A stretch of 64,000 nt of DNA from Acanthopleura granulata (lineage: Eukaryota > Mollusca > Polyplacophora > Chitonida > Chitonidae), in the NCBI GenBank assembly GCA_016165875.1, contig JABBOT010000083.1, forward strand, positions 248,001 to 312,000, written 5' to 3'. This document shows positions 1 through 10,639 of the stretch, piece after piece (the stretch's first letter is position 1; each line of letters starts with the position of its first letter). Both the position numbers and the translations under genes were made by a program. Under the pieces are notes generated by a model. The model had not been told where the DNA came from. It worked only from the letters and a program-made list of their open reading frames with translations, and searched no databases.

Positions 1-995
1 CTGGGTAGGGTGGCGAGGGTCGCCGTGAGGAGCCTCAACGAGACGATCGACAAAAACATGTACCCGTCCCGTAATACGAGGCGATCGCACTTGGCTATGC
101 GACCCGTGGGTGTAGGTGTGAGGAATGTACAGGGGTTGTTTCTAGAGTGCGGACTACCATTTACGTCGGGGCCCCCCAAACGCCTTCTGGAACGCATTAT
201 GGCGGAAATATATTATTCGGCGCTGGACGAGAGCCGCGTCATGGCCTTGCTACGAGGAACATCGTACGACTTTTTCGAAGGGTCAATGTATTCTAGAGGG
301 ATACTGCAGCAAGACACCACGCCTTTTAGACCGGACTTTGGATGTACATTCTGCGCCGGCGGGAATAGATGCGATTATTGCTCCGTGGAACTGAACCTGC
401 CACCTCCTCCGAACTGGGAAAAACTGGCCAGGGACATCGTGAGGGGCGGTCTACTGAACTCTCTAGTGACCGCCGTCATGCCTACCGTAGGCACCGCTCA
501 AATTTTCGGTCATTACGAGGCCGCTGACCCCATGGATTCTTTAGTGTACCTGGCTAGAGTCAACAGCGGCACCTTTCAGGTGGTGTGCGGGCGTCTGGTA
601 AAAGAACTGGAGGCTCTGGGGCTATGGACGCCGCTGATACGCAACAAGATTGTCGCCAGGGCATGAAGGAGATCCCCGCGCGACTGAGGGACATCTATAA
701 GACTGTATGGGAGATAAAGCAAAAGGAGCGAATTAAGATGGCCGCGACCTACGGGCGGTACGTGGATCAGGGGATTTCTTTCAACGTCTTCCTTGAGGAC
801 CCCACCAACGCCAAGTATCTCACCCTCATGCTGTACGCCCACAACGAGTGCGACATGAAGATCGCCAACTACTACCACAGGTCGAAGGCGGGCGTGGACG
901 CCAAGAAGGTCGTCGTGGAAGCTGAGTTGGTCAAAGAGGGGAAACCGCTCATGTGTACCAGAGACGACCCGACGTGCATGGCGTGTTCTTCCTGA
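1..995 (+). CDS. Ribonucleotide reductase large subunit, C-terminal part (one frameshift)
   Basis: Class I ribonucleotide reductase R1 reduces ribonucleotides to deoxyribonucleotides for viral DNA synthesis. The frame is open at the left window edge, so the N-terminal half lies outside. The visible part has the R1 signatures FEGSMYSRGILQ, a MPTVGTAQIFG barrel motif, LARVNSGTFQ and IYKTVWEIKQ, and ends in the paired cysteines CMAC expected of the redox-active tail. The first segment (to 666) and the second (in another frame, ending at 995) are contiguous parts of the family; the reading frame changes around 645-665 without a long homopolymer there. The identification is firm; whether the frameshift is biological or a sequencing error cannot be told from one copy. 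It converges with the minus-strand gene to its right; an ATTAAA lies at about 1112. Confidence 0.88.
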
Positions 996-1157
996 TCACA
1001 TCCCCAAACCTCCCCGCCCCCATCCCCTTCTTCTCGAGGGCAATAGTACCTAACCGAAAGGACAACATTGCGGGAGGTTATTTTTTTTTTGCCGTTTTTT
1101 TTTATTTTCCGATTAAAATATTGCAGTAAACGAACCCGTGTTGTTGTTGTTTTTCAA

Positions 1158-3658
1158 TCACTCTACATCCAATAGCTTGGGTTCCTCCTTCTTCTTCTTC
1201 CTCCTTTTGGGTGGTTGCGCCTCTTCTCCATCCAATACCTCAAAAGTGATGAGGTCGTTTTGGGGAGTTGGTTCGGATACCCCGCCACCACCGAAGAAAC
1301 CACCAGCAATGCTTAAAGAGGAGTCAGTAAGGGAAGCCGCGTTTAATGGCATTCAACTCGTCCTTAATGCCGTCTGCGGTCAGACTAGCGTTCCGGGCCC
1401 TGTCAAAGCCGTATGTTTGCTTCCGTACCCCCTGTATGATACATTCCATGAATTGCTGCACGGACAAGGTAAGGTTTTCGGCGAGACGCATGATGTCGTC
1501 CACGGCTCGTTTGACATCGTCTCCCACTAAGACCAGGTAAATTCTGCGTTCGGTGGCTGAGGCCGCGGCCGTTTCTATGAGACACTTTACCACGGGATCA
1601 CCGCCGAAATCCCCACTACCTCACAAGCCATTGGTGATGAACACGTCGGGGCTCGTGAAGGGATTGATGGAGAAGGCTGCCACGGCCCGATCGTACTCGG
1701 CAATGATGTTCTCCTGACTGTATTGACTCTTAATACATCCCTTAAAATTGGTCGCGTTGAAGGCGAGTATCTCCGTGAGGGCGCGCTCGTCGGCGTCCAA
1801 AGCCTGGGTGGAGTTATACGGCACGGAGCCCGCGTAGGCAAACGCGTTGGCTCGGAACACCCTCCCACTACCGTATCCAGTGTAATTGCTCACCCGCACA
1901 GCCCCCATCACCACGCACGCCCCGCTCGCCGCCATCGGTTCGAACAGGGCTCTCCCCAAAAGAGATTCTGGGTGAATCATTAGCAAGATGTCCTCTTGCA
2001 ACGCCCCCCCCCCGCCCATGACCCCCCTCGAACTTCTTGTTGGCGAAATCCGCGAACACCGTCCCGTAGACGTCCTCTATTTTCGGGGGTCCTGCCGCCA
2101 CGTCCGCGGGTGCGTATACGGGCCGTGGATCGCAGTTCCCTTGTGGTAGAACGTAAGGCGCCTCTGAAGGAAGGCCGCGTCCATCAGTCCTTTGACGAAG
2201 TAATTGACCAAACAGGTCAGCTTAGCTACCCTGCCTTCGAATAAATTTGCCATGTCGATCTGATTGGAAGCCACCCCGGCGTCTTTCCCGGATATCTTAA
2301 GACTGCCCAAAAAACCCATGGCTAGGATCAAGAAGGTTTCTTTCGCGGAGACGGTGACGCTGGTGCCCTCTGCCAGTCTATACAAACGGATTTTATTGTC
2401 CCTGGCCATCTCCTTGTCCACGTAAGAGTTGAGAGCGCCGATGAAGCTGGTTATAGTCTGCCGGAAAGGCCTAGTTATCTTGCGCTCAAGTTCCCTGGAC
2501 ATGTGTCTCGGGTAGGGCTTGGATTTATCCAGGCTGAACGTCAGTGCGGGCGATGTGTTCTCGAAATCCTCAAGCGACTTTCGGTCACCCTGGGTCATTG
2601 GGATGTAATCCTTGAGAACAGACTCTGACCCGTCCGCATAACCCGATGCGCCGTGTCCGACGAACCGAGAACGCTTCCTCTTGCCGCCAACCGATTCGGT
2701 GGTAGTTTCTTTTGATTCGCCGGGGTCAGTGTCCATCATATCTAGGAGGCACGGGAGGAAAGTCCTGGTTGCTGGGTCGTGCCGCAGCAATCCCCCTTTG
2801 GGCCCTTCGAGCAAATCCATGATGTCGGGGGATTCGACCTCGTAGAAATCTTTGGGGTCTTCGTCGCCGTAGGGCAGCACCCATCAAGACAGTCTCCTCG
2901 GCGGACCCTCCCATCGCGACCGAGGGTTTGTACATATACACGGAGGTGTTGTCGAGGCCCAGGTTGATGTAGTCGACTATGCCCAGCGGGTAAACCAAAC
3001 TCATTCCTTCGGCATCCAGCATCGCTTTGTTGACGTAGGAGCTCTGCGGGGTAAGGACGAAAGACGGGCGCCAGTCGTTGCCGGAGGATTTGTTGAAGGT
3101 CATGAAGACAAAGTGCCGCGGGTCCTGTGGCGAGCCTCGCGCGATCTCGCACATGGACGTGGGTAGCCTCAGGGTATCCTGCTTGGTGTAATCCGTCCTG
3201 TCCACGTGGCAGGCGCCGCTGAACATCACCGGCTGGACGGTGGTCATAATGTCCTTATGCCAATCCCTGCAGTGGTAAATGGAGGACACCCCGAAGGCTC
3301 TAATGTTCTCCGCCAGTCTAGACAGGGACAGCCGCTCACCGTCGTCGTCCAGAAGAGCCGGCCTCTACATCTCCACCCCTTTGCTTTTAGGATTGGCGTA
3401 GGTTAGGATGTCGTCCAGTTCTCTTAGGGTGATTACGTCAGTGTAGTCTCTGGTCATGATCTTGCGTTTGATGTTATCCGGCTTTACCAGCTTGAAGAGC
3501 AGCTGCCCGCCCGTGGGTCTGAACAGTTCGTCGACCCCGACGTGGCACATTGTGTACGCGGGTTCAAACCTATAGGGTGTAACCGAGCCCATAACGTCTC
3601 CTATGGGTATGGCGGTAGAACCCGTGAAGGAGTGCATAGAGGTTTCTGAATAAGACAT
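1158..3658 (-). pseudogene. Poly(ADP-ribose) glycohydrolase-like gene, multiply interrupted
   Basis: The C-terminal half reads as the PARG macrodomain: the helical-domain motif IDMANLFEGR, then FADFANKKFEGG, the catalytic-loop segment GGGGALQEDI, VSNYTGYGSG and FGGDPVVKCL. PARG removes poly(ADP-ribose) chains from proteins. The usual second catalytic Glu position reads Asp (QED rather than QEE). The N-terminal third (3658 to about 2900) keeps the same strand and frame and is probably the same protein, but I do not recognise it. The gene is broken: in-frame TAG near 3365, in-frame TGA at 1621 where a Trp is expected, frame changes near 2885, 2100, 2025 (in a G/C tract) and 1340. The tail ends in a basic KRRKKKK stretch, possibly a nuclear localisation signal. 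A minus-strand AATAAA lies at 1101-1106. PARG assignment good; function of this copy doubtful. Confidence 0.75.
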
Positions 3659-3792
3659 TGTGCTGGCTGTTTGTTTTTATTTTAGTTTACGAAAACACGC
3701 GTGTGGGGGGATGGAAAAGACGAGACAACTAATAGGTATATTGGTTATTCCGTCGCCCCGCGGCTCAACAACCGCCGATAAATAACAACGAC

Positions 3793-4335
3793 ATGGCGTC
3801 CTGTTCGAATAAACTACTGAAGTCATTAGAAGCTGACCTACAGAAGGAAGTAGAGGTCAAGAAGGCAAGACGCATTTTACAATACTTTAACGAAAACAAA
3901 GGTCAGGGGGTACCCACGCTGTTGGTAAAGGCGGCCGTCAAGACGCTCTACAGGCACAACAGGAAGAAGTCGGTGCAAAGAGAGAACAAGGTCACGCAGA
4001 GCATCTCCAAGTATGCCGACATCATCGAGGAAAATATGTCCGCGCTGAACGGCCTAGTGAACGACATTATGTGGGACACGACTAACCTGATGGACAACAT
4101 GGCTTTAGACGACCCAGAAGTGGAAGATGAGCAGGTAGAGGACCGAGAAGACAACATTGGTTTTCTGAATTCATTATTGCAACAATCGCAGAAACGGCCA
4201 GAGAGTAAACCGAAGCCCGCTAAAAGAAAGCCGACGGTGGTTGCGCTACCAGAAGTACCTACGAAGGCTCCTTCGTCGGACGAAGACGACGCTCACGGAG
4301 GAGGGGCCACGGCCCTGCCGGCGGCCCACGGGTAA
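3793..4335 (+). CDS. Hypothetical charged 180-aa protein
   Basis: This is an intact ORF from ATG at 3793, divergent from the PARG-like gene. I do not recognise the family. The first about 100 residues are Lys/Glu-rich and predicted helical (ADLQKEVEVKKARRILQYF), with no membrane segment or signal peptide. An acidic stretch (about residues 105-120) is followed by a basic low-complexity part (PESKPKPAKRKP) and a Ser/Asp-rich end (SSDEDDAHGGG). This is the composition of a nuclear or tegument-like phosphoprotein, but that is only inference. A 130-bp AT-rich gap separates it from the upstream divergent start, so the two genes probably share a bidirectional promoter. Confidence 0.7.
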   Translation: MASCSNKLLKSLEADLQKEVEVKKARRILQYFNENKGQGVPTLLVKAAVKTLYRHNRKKSVQRENKVTQSISKYADIIEENMSALNGLVNDIMWDTTNLMDNMALDDPEVEDEQVEDREDNIGFLNSLLQQSQKRPESKPKPAKRKPTVVALPEVPTKAPSSDEDDAHGGGATALPAAHG

Positions 4336-4561
4336 CGGGGTATTACCATCGGAGGGGAGGGGGGTGGAAATTACATTAAAAAAACCAATACCATTCTTTT
4401 GCGTTTACAATATGTTTTATTCCGAACAAAAAATGAATTGAATGTATCTTCTACAACAAGTAGGGAGACCGCGCAACATTGAACATGGCCTCCGCGAGGT
4501 GTCCGTCCACGTCCCGCACAGATACCTCCATGACACAGTTGACGCTGAACGCCGTGAGCAA

Positions 4562-5983
4562 TTACGGCCACTCCTTCATGGCGAGCTCCTCCTGTTCTTC
4601 ATCAATCTCCTCCTCGGAAAGCATTTGGGGCGACGGCACATTGTGCTTGTCGAAGACGGATGGAAAGAATGCTCTGATGCGTATCTTCTCGGTGTCTTCC
4701 CTCATGTAGTCCATCACAGACATGGCCTCGCAGAGCATCTGGCGGCCTATCACGGAGCTGAGCAGCTTGATGGAACACCGATTGTCTTTCACGGCGGGAT
4801 CAAATTTTCTCTCTACGCGATTTTCGGTCTCGTCTTCGGCATCGTCGTGGTACCACAAAGACCACTCCGCGGAGGCTGCGGCTTCGGCGCCGATGCGGTC
4901 GCACAGCGGTTTGTGTTCTTTAAGCCTCATAGGGAGACGTCCGGTGGGTTTATCCCAGTTGATGATATTCCTGATCATGGCCGATTTTTCTCCGAACAGT
5001 TCCTTGACGGTGACGTCGTCTTTCTTCCAGATGGGCCTGTGATGGGTGGGCAGGTGAGACGATTTAACCTCGCCGACGCTAACCACGGCACCCTGAGCAA
5101 ATTTCACTGGCGTGTCTGCTGGGCAATCCCCTTTGCCGGTGAAGAAGACGAAATCGGGGGTGGTGGAAGACAGCGGAAAAGATGGTTTGCAAAACTTCCC
5201 GGGGGGGACGAAACATTCCCCGCGCAGTGTTAGCTGAGTCTCCACCCACCTCTCTCCGTACTCCCCGAAAGACTGGTAGAAGGCAGAAGGTCCGGCCGCT
5301 ATTGCCCTCTTAAATCCACCAAACTGGTGTGGTGTAAGCGCGGCCATACTGCGCAGACCTTTGGTGTTTCCTAGATCAATAGAATGGCTCGAACCGACCG
5401 TCAGTGACCCGATCGTGTGTTTGAATATGAAATCGACGGACTCTGGGAGAAAGGATCCTTCGTAGACCACCTTACAGAAACTTTTCTTGTCCGTTATCCT
5501 CTTCAAAACGTCCACGAGGGGAGAATCATCGTCGTCGTCATCGATGATGATCCGAATATAATGCAAGGTGTAATCGAATAGAGTATCCTGGAGAGTTTTC
5601 GGGCCATGAACGGGATCGCACTTCTCGTCGTCCTTCACGAGGCCGCCCTCAGACGAAACCCCGCATTCCGTTTTTTGCCGTTTGACTTCACCCGCGGGCC
5701 CTGGCGTACTATCGTCTACGCAGCTGTCATCGTCGAGCCGGCGTTTGGGACACTCCCCACTGGTTTTCGCTTGCGTCGGAATAGGTTTAAATACACACTG
5801 GGAAAACTCTATGGGTTTCTCCGCAATAGGCGTGGGGGGCACGTTCAAATTGTCGACCGTGTCCTTATATAAAACATGCGGCTGTTTGCAACACCTACCG
5901 ATGCCAGAGTCGATGACGGGAATGACGTCTATCGGGTCGGGATCGTAGTCGGTGCTGCCGGTAGAAACGGAGCGATTAGACAT
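4562..5983 (-). CDS. PD-(D/E)XK exonuclease, alkaline nuclease-like
   Basis: An intact 473-aa ORF starting at ATG 5983. The N-terminal about 130 residues are low complexity and probably disordered, followed by an acidic run (IIIDDDDDD, about 145-153). The C-terminal domain has the nuclease pattern: GEYGERWVE (about 240-248), TPDFVFF (Asp about 277) and VGEVKSS (Glu about 305, Lys about 307), which fits the D...ExK active site of the lambda-exonuclease/YqaJ group that includes herpesvirus alkaline nucleases. Expected role: trimming DNA ends for recombination and concatemer processing in the nucleus. The match is by motif order only, so herpesvirus UL12 orthology is an inference. A minus-strand polyadenylation signal is near 4412-4420. 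Confidence 0.72.
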   Translation of the reverse strand: MSNRSVSTGSTDYDPDPIDVIPVIDSGIGRCCKQPHVLYKDTVDNLNVPPTPIAEKPIEFSQCVFKPIPTQAKTSGECPKRRLDDDSCVDDSTPGPAGEVKRQKTECGVSSEGGLVKDDEKCDPVHGPKTLQDTLFDYTLHYIRIIIDDDDDDSPLVDVLKRITDKKSFCKVVYEGSFLPESVDFIFKHTIGSLTVGSSHSIDLGNTKGLRSMAALTPHQFGGFKRAIAAGPSAFYQSFGEYGERWVETQLTLRGECFVPPGKFCKPSFPLSSTTPDFVFFTGKGDCPADTPVKFAQGAVVSVGEVKSSHLPTHHRPIWKKDDVTVKELFGEKSAMIRNIINWDKPTGRLPMRLKEHKPLCDRIGAEAAASAEWSLWYHDDAEDETENRVERKFDPAVKDNRCSIKLLSSVIGRQMLCEAMSVMDYMREDTEKIRIRAFFPSVFDKHNVPSPQMLSEEEIDEEQEELAMKEWP

Positions 5984-6178
5984 CTCGAAAGGGGCTTGTT
6001 GTACCTCCGCTTAAAAATCAAAGAATGAACCTGGCCTCGTCCAGGGTTTATTTAAATAGTGTATCCCTCCTTTGTTGTAGAGTAAGCTCTAGTACCGTAC
6101 TCTGTAAAACAATGAGTGTAGAACCAGGTTTGTGAGTAGATCCTAGTCTGTAATAAACGGGTCTTGTGACTCCACGGT

Positions 6179-6805
6179 TTAATACATACCTTCTTTTATC
6201 AGATTTTGTCCCCTTTTTCTCGGCAGGCGCCGTCCCATGCAACTCAAAATAGAAATCATATCGCTAGGACGGACCGTGTCTCTAACGCCCTCTTGGGTAA
6301 CCACGGAGTATCGTGTTAGGGCGTCCGGTTGTTTCACATCGAACCTGCGCGTGACCATCAGGGAGACCACGGTGATCGGGTGATTGTATTTTTTATCATC
6401 ATCGAGAAAAGACAGTCTATAGGACAGGTTCCTCAGAAGGTTGCTCAGAGTTTCCTTGAGCTGTGCGTCGTGCGCCCCCCCCCCCGGTCCGCTCTCTACG
6501 GTCTTGTACTCGACGTAGACGATAACAGTTCGAGGCACGTAAAACACCAAGTCGGCCCTACGAGACTGTTCTCGCACCCTGTTGACCACCACCTCCTTGA
6601 ATATGTACACTGGTGTTTCGTCAGCCGCGCTCATGGTTAAACTGGTCAGTTCCTCGCACATGGGCACGGACACCTTTTTACACGCCCGGATATCCTTCAC
6701 GGTAGAGAAGTAACGCCCGCAGTCGGTTTGAAATCGCTCGTGTCGGTGTATCCCCCTTACCATAGGGGATGAGAAAGCGTGCTCCTTCAAAGCCCTACGA
6801 GGCAT
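6179..6805 (-). CDS. UL24-like PD-(D/E)XK nuclease
   Basis: A 208-aa protein read from ATG 6805; the open frame continues upstream to 6865 but without an ATG. The key segment RRADLVFYVPRTVIVYVEYK has an Asp (about 85) and the pair Glu-Tyr-Lys (about 99-101), the D...ExK arrangement that defines the herpesvirus UL24 family of predicted endonucleases. Basic residues are scattered as in that family, and the length is close to that of short UL24 homologues. It starts head-to-head with the UL9-like gene, the two coding regions overlapping by 37 bp, so both must be driven from inside the other gene. In mammalian herpesviruses UL24 also overlaps a divergent neighbour (TK), a similar layout with a different partner. 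Confidence 0.65.
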   Translation of the reverse strand: MPRRALKEHAFSSPMVRGIHRHERFQTDCGRYFSTVKDIRACKKVSVPMCEELTSLTMSAADETPVYIFKEVVVNRVREQSRRADLVFYVPRTVIVYVEYKTVESGPGGGAHDAQLKETLSNLLRNLSYRLSFLDDDKKYNHPITVVSLMVTRRFDVKQPDALTRYSVVTQEGVRDTVRPSDMISILSCMGRRLPRKRGQNLIKEGMY

Positions 6806-8238
6806 CTTGTAAGAAGAAAAAAGCGAAGAAGAGGGACGAAAAACTGACGAAAATCGAGCACGCACACACGCCCGTGGTCGAACACGCTCTACGCACTCTG
6901 TACGGGTTCCCGTTTAATAGCAAAGCAGCGAAAGAAGGGGGTTACACTTACGGTCGTTTGAATCAGAGGTACGTCGACGAGATAGGCCCAAGGGAGCTGC
7001 GAACACACGACGTGCTGGTGGTGAAATCCCCGATGGGCAGTGGCAAGACGGCCATGTTCTTGAAGATGATCGAGAGCTACGAGAGAGTCCTCATCATCTC
7101 CTGCAGGCGGTCGTACAGCGACTACTTATGCACCGTGGTTCACGGGCTGGTTAATTACCAACAAATCAACGGACCCATCTCGGCCGAAGACCACCCCAGA
7201 GTGGTCATCCAGGTGCAGTCCTTGATGCGGATCAAGGCGATTGAATGGGAAACAACGTACGCCCAGTGGGACCTGGTGTACGTAGACGAGCCCTACGGGG
7301 TGTTTAACGAAGTCATCTCTAGGGTGACATCGAGGTATCGCATATGAATAGGGTCGAAGGGGTGGGGGAAAATGAGCCGTACTTGTGGGAGCCATCTCTG
7401 CGGGGAGACCACCGGTTACTCATCCCAGACGATACACTGGACGCCGCTGTGTTTGCCGCAAATAAGCTCCAAAGGTCTTTCAACAAATCACCACGGCTCT
7501 TTTTCGACGTGCTGGTGGGTCTTCTCAAAGCCACTTCTATCGAACACGACGGGATAGAGTACAGACGGTCGGGGGGAAGAAATTCAGGGAATATTTCACC
7601 GAGGACGAGCACATGCATCGGGCCGTGGGGGCGTGCCGGGAGCTGTTCAAGAAGAGGATCACCAAGTACACTTCTTTGACCATGGACAGTTTCAATGACA
7701 TATTAAGGGGCGAGCCAAGTACGGAGAGGCGGAAAATCATCGAGGACATTGTGCTCACCCTTAGGCTGTTCAAAGGCGACTTGCCACGTCGTTCTTTGTG
7801 CTGAGACACCTCAATAAGCACCTACTGTAGCTGCAGTACGTGGAACCCACGGACGCCGTAGACTTCATGAGGTACGAGGAAGAAGCCGCGGCTGTCGTGA
7901 ACCCGGACGATCTCATCATGCAGGTCAAGCGGAGGCTGTTCGAAAACAACACCACGACCGCCCTGAAGCGCTTCGAGGATTTTGACTCTGCCGTCACCCT
8001 CACACATTCCGCTCTCGACGACAAAGAGTTCGACCTGGAAGCGCTGTCGAAACTGCTTGTGAGCGAGTACGAGATAAGCACAAGACGCCTAACTGCCATG
8101 CGGCACGTGGCCGTAGAAACGGGGCTGGGGGTGTACGTGGAGCCCGGCGACGATCCCGACGAGTCGTGTCGGCTTATTATGCCGGCAGCGCCCATGAGGG
8201 TGGATATACACAAGATGGTCGCTTTATTGTTATTATGA
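6769..8238 (+). pseudogene. UL9-like origin-binding helicase, fragmented
   Basis: The first 192 codons after ATG 6769 carry a superfamily 2 helicase N-terminus: Walker A KSPMGSGKT (about 86-94), motif Ia ISCRRSYSDY (about 110-119) and Walker B DLVYVDEP (about 168-175). PMGSGKT and SCRRS are typical of herpesvirus UL9 origin-binding proteins, which open the replication origin. After 7347 the frame changes at least three times (near 7340, 7580-7610 and 7790-7840), and a TAG at 7828 interrupts the last segment, which ends at 8238. The later helicase motifs IV-VI are not visible and the total span (about 490 codons) is short for the family, so this is a decayed or internally deleted copy. Helicase identity good; UL9 assignment moderate. 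Confidence 0.65.
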
Positions 8239-8962
8239 AAAGAAAAAAAAGACACATAATTTCTTTTCGTTCTTTGCCTATAATTTACAGATCACACTTT
8301 TTTATACTACCCACGTACTCCTGATCACTACACCCCCCCCCCCCGAAGAGTATTTGGACTCAATACAATAAAAAATTTTCTAACAATACGGGACCCCTCT
8401 ACAATTTTAGCAACACCTCTGAAGGTCGCTATTGATATTGCTATTTTTTTTACTATATAAAATACATTACATCTAGCATTACGGCCCGACTCAGACTATA
8501 GTATTCTTATAGATTTAGCAATAGCAACACATGGGGCGCGGCTGAATGGTAGGATTTGCATAAAAGATATGCCCCATAAGTGCACTCATATCCTCTCGGT
8601 ATACACTAAGAAGACATTTTCTATACTCGTATTAGCTATTGTTGTACTCAGAGGTGTTTACGAATGACATTCAGATACCCCACGGGGTATCTTTTTTAAC
8701 AATATCATAAACGTACCCACGGTTTAGTGTTAACTGTTAGGTGAATACCTTCTGCGGACGTATTACAGGTAGTCGATATGTGTTTTTTTTATTATTCGAC
8801 AAACTCTATCACCCCCCCCCCACAAGTGTTCCCGTTGTTGTCCAAAATTCGACCGGGTGTATTCCGTCACCCCTATACATGTACTCCTCAATCACACCCG
8901 CGTGCCGCCTGCTCATCATCGTCCGGAACCCCCTGCGAGTATAAAACAGGCCACCATTAAGC
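8239..8962. other. Non-coding stretch between UL9-like gene and Rep-like element
   Basis: No ORF here looks real. The stretch is AT-rich and contains poly-C tracts at about 8332-8344 and 8811-8821 and a short hairpin at CCCCACGGGG (about 8678) followed by a T run. It separates two blocks with different histories. Confidence 0.5.
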
Positions 8963-9234
8963 GCTACATTGTGACGAGCGAAGCCGAACTGGAAGAAGAG
9001 ACCCTTCTCGGTCTTCCAGCGAGTGTCACTGTGTATGTCCCCGACAGATTACAGCTTCCTTCGGGCGCGTTGCGTGGCACTTGAGGAGACAAAAGTTGGC
9101 GTTTAGAGGTGAAGTTAAAACGGATGAATTTTAGGAAAAATAACTTCACCTTCCCACTAACCGCTGGGGTAATTTTGGACCACTCTCCGGTTGTGCCCGC
9201 TGACGTCCTGAAGGAGCTGAATCTGACCCCGGGT
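8963..9234 (+). repeat. Left arm of inverted repeat around the Rep-like gene
   Basis: This segment reappears in reverse orientation at about 10755-11008 with scattered differences. It starts inside a remnant of the EGF-glycoprotein coding sequence (reads YIVTSEAELEEETLLG, like the gene at 36018-38537), continues through a block ending GTTGGCGTTTAGAGG, the palindrome at 9107-9151 and a conserved distal block containing CCGCTGGGGTAATTT. Confidence 0.75.
9107..9151. repeat. Palindrome copy 1 (origin-like or element terminus)
   Basis: Arms AGGTGAAGTTA and TAACTTCACCT flank an AT-rich spacer of about 23 nt. Sister copies lie at 10832-10876, 24498-24542, 24765-24808, about 49113-49158 and 49381-49425, each with the conserved flank TCTAAACG(C/T)CAA. 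Paired inverted boxes around an AT-rich centre resemble herpesvirus lytic origins or parvovirus-like hairpins. Function is inferred only. Confidence 0.6.
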
Positions 9235-9427
9235 GAGACAGTTTATAATACATACCACGGATATATTCTATGTCTTCCTTCGAAGGTTACGGGGGGGTGG
9301 GGTGGTTGTATAATTTAGAAGTTACCCGGTGGGTAATAATTAACAATCTCTCTCTTTTTTTTAACTGTACCTCACGAACATATATGCATACACAAAAACA
9401 CATTTGTCATTTTTTTATACGGTTGTT

Positions 9428-10630
9428 TTATTCACAAAAAGAACGCGAAAGGCAGTCCAACCGCCATTGATCTCTGTAAATAACTTTCGACTCAGTCTCT
9501 CTGGGGTTCCTATCGACGATCATGGCGAAAGAGTCCGATACAACCGGTAGGAAAGATTCAACCAATACTCCGTAAGTCTCGTCCGGAGAATCTACGCGTA
9601 TGGCCCCTCGACCGAATGCTTCATTCAAGGCTTTTCTGGTGTCTCCCACGCTGTAACCTCTGTACAACACGGCGAGGGTGGTTTGCCTCGGGATGCATTT
9701 TTCTAGCATGTCGGTCGCCTCATCTAGGGTAGATGCTCCTCGGAAACATGTCTTTATTGTCACTCCTCCGTCCGCCCTGTGGGTATAGTACACTGAAACG
9801 CACCACACCAAGTCTTTCTTAGTTTCTTTCGCCGCGTTCTCTAGTACCTCCGGTATGTCGGTATGGTCTGCCGCGTCCGTGGCTTCCGTGGAGGTCCACG
9901 TCTCGTCCATGCGGTGAATGATGAACCTCTGTTTCAAAAGTTCGGCATCCGCCTCGGTTACCTTGCGGGTCTTTGTCTTTCTATCGTAGGTGCCCATGCA
10001 GTCAAACAAGTGTTTATCCGACAGCAGCAACAGCTGGAGGTCCGCCCGCGGTTCGAATGAAGCCCTCTTGTGATTGCACGTAAAGCCAACGGCCGCGCCA
10101 CAAGTGAGCGCTTTCAGCTCGTCCATATCGAACCGCCTTTTGGGGCCGTAATTGTCTACAAAGAGGAACTGGGCTCCTTCGGGTATTCCGGTCATATTTT
10201 TTGGGTCTCTGACGACAGCCCCGTTTAGAGCCCCGCAGAAGTTGCGCATGAACGTGGATTTTGCGTAGCCGCTCGCCGTGCTGTAAAAGAAATAGTGTTT
10301 CTTCTTTTGAAGAGACCCTTCGCTTCCCACCATTGAGTCGAGGTTGTAAAACTCTTCCCCTGTGTCTGCGTTTATATCTGTCTCGATGGTGGGTGTTTCG
10401 GCCCACCCTCCGCCATCTCCCTTGAACGACTCAATGGTGTACACCCGGGAGGTCTTGAAGCAGGTAAACTTCGCTCGCTTTTCGTGAGGCATATCCCTGG
10501 TGGTGCAGTCATCGATGTTAAAGGCGCTGGCTCTCGAAGACCTCTTGTAAGGATGTTGGCGGCCGGTTGCGGAAGACATGACTGATAAAATCATAGCGGG
10601 CTTCTCGCTTATATCTATTGGGATAAACAT
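9428..10630 (-). CDS. SF3/Rep-like P-loop ATPase, region A copy
   Basis: About 400 aa from ATG 10630 (another in-frame ATG at 10579). The central part has KKKHYFFYSTASGYAKST as a Walker A-like loop, GAQFLFVDNYGP as Walker B and LQLLLLSDKHLF at the sensor-1/motif C position. Order and spacing are those of the superfamily 3 helicases of small DNA viruses (CRESS and parvovirus Rep). The Walker A is degenerate (YAKST instead of YGKT) and motif C has Asp where Asn is usual, so ATPase activity may be lost. It is a diverged paralogue of the protein at 47078-48277, which keeps canonical motifs. No HUH nuclease motif was recognised. The gene sits alone between two inverted repeats of about 0.26 kb, each with a palindrome, which suggests a captured or mobile replicon. 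Confidence 0.65.
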   Translation of the reverse strand: MFIPIDISEKPAMILSVMSSATGRQHPYKRSSRASAFNIDDCTTRDMPHEKRAKFTCFKTSRVYTIESFKGDGGGWAETPTIETDINADTGEEFYNLDSMVGSEGSLQKKKHYFFYSTASGYAKSTFMRNFCGALNGAVVRDPKNMTGIPEGAQFLFVDNYGPKRRFDMDELKALTCGAAVGFTCNHKRASFEPRADLQLLLLSDKHLFDCMGTYDRKTKTRKVTEADAELLKQRFIIHRMDETWTSTEATDAADHTDIPEVLENAAKETKKDLVWCVSVYYTHRADGGVTIKTCFRGASTLDEATDMLEKCIPRQTTLAVLYRGYSVGDTRKALNEAFGRGAIRVDSPDETYGVLVESFLPVVSDSFAMIVDRNPRETESKVIYRDQWRLDCLSRSFCE

Positions 10631-10639
10631 AGTAGGTTC

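Noticed and set aside
4442..5233. A 263-codon plus-strand ORF opposite the exonuclease
   Set aside because: Antisense shadow; no ATG-linked promoter, composition follows the complementary gene.
6806..6865. Longer N-terminus for the UL24-like protein
   Set aside because: The extension starts at GTG; no ATG before 6805 and the segment is compositionally the complement of the neighbouring gene.
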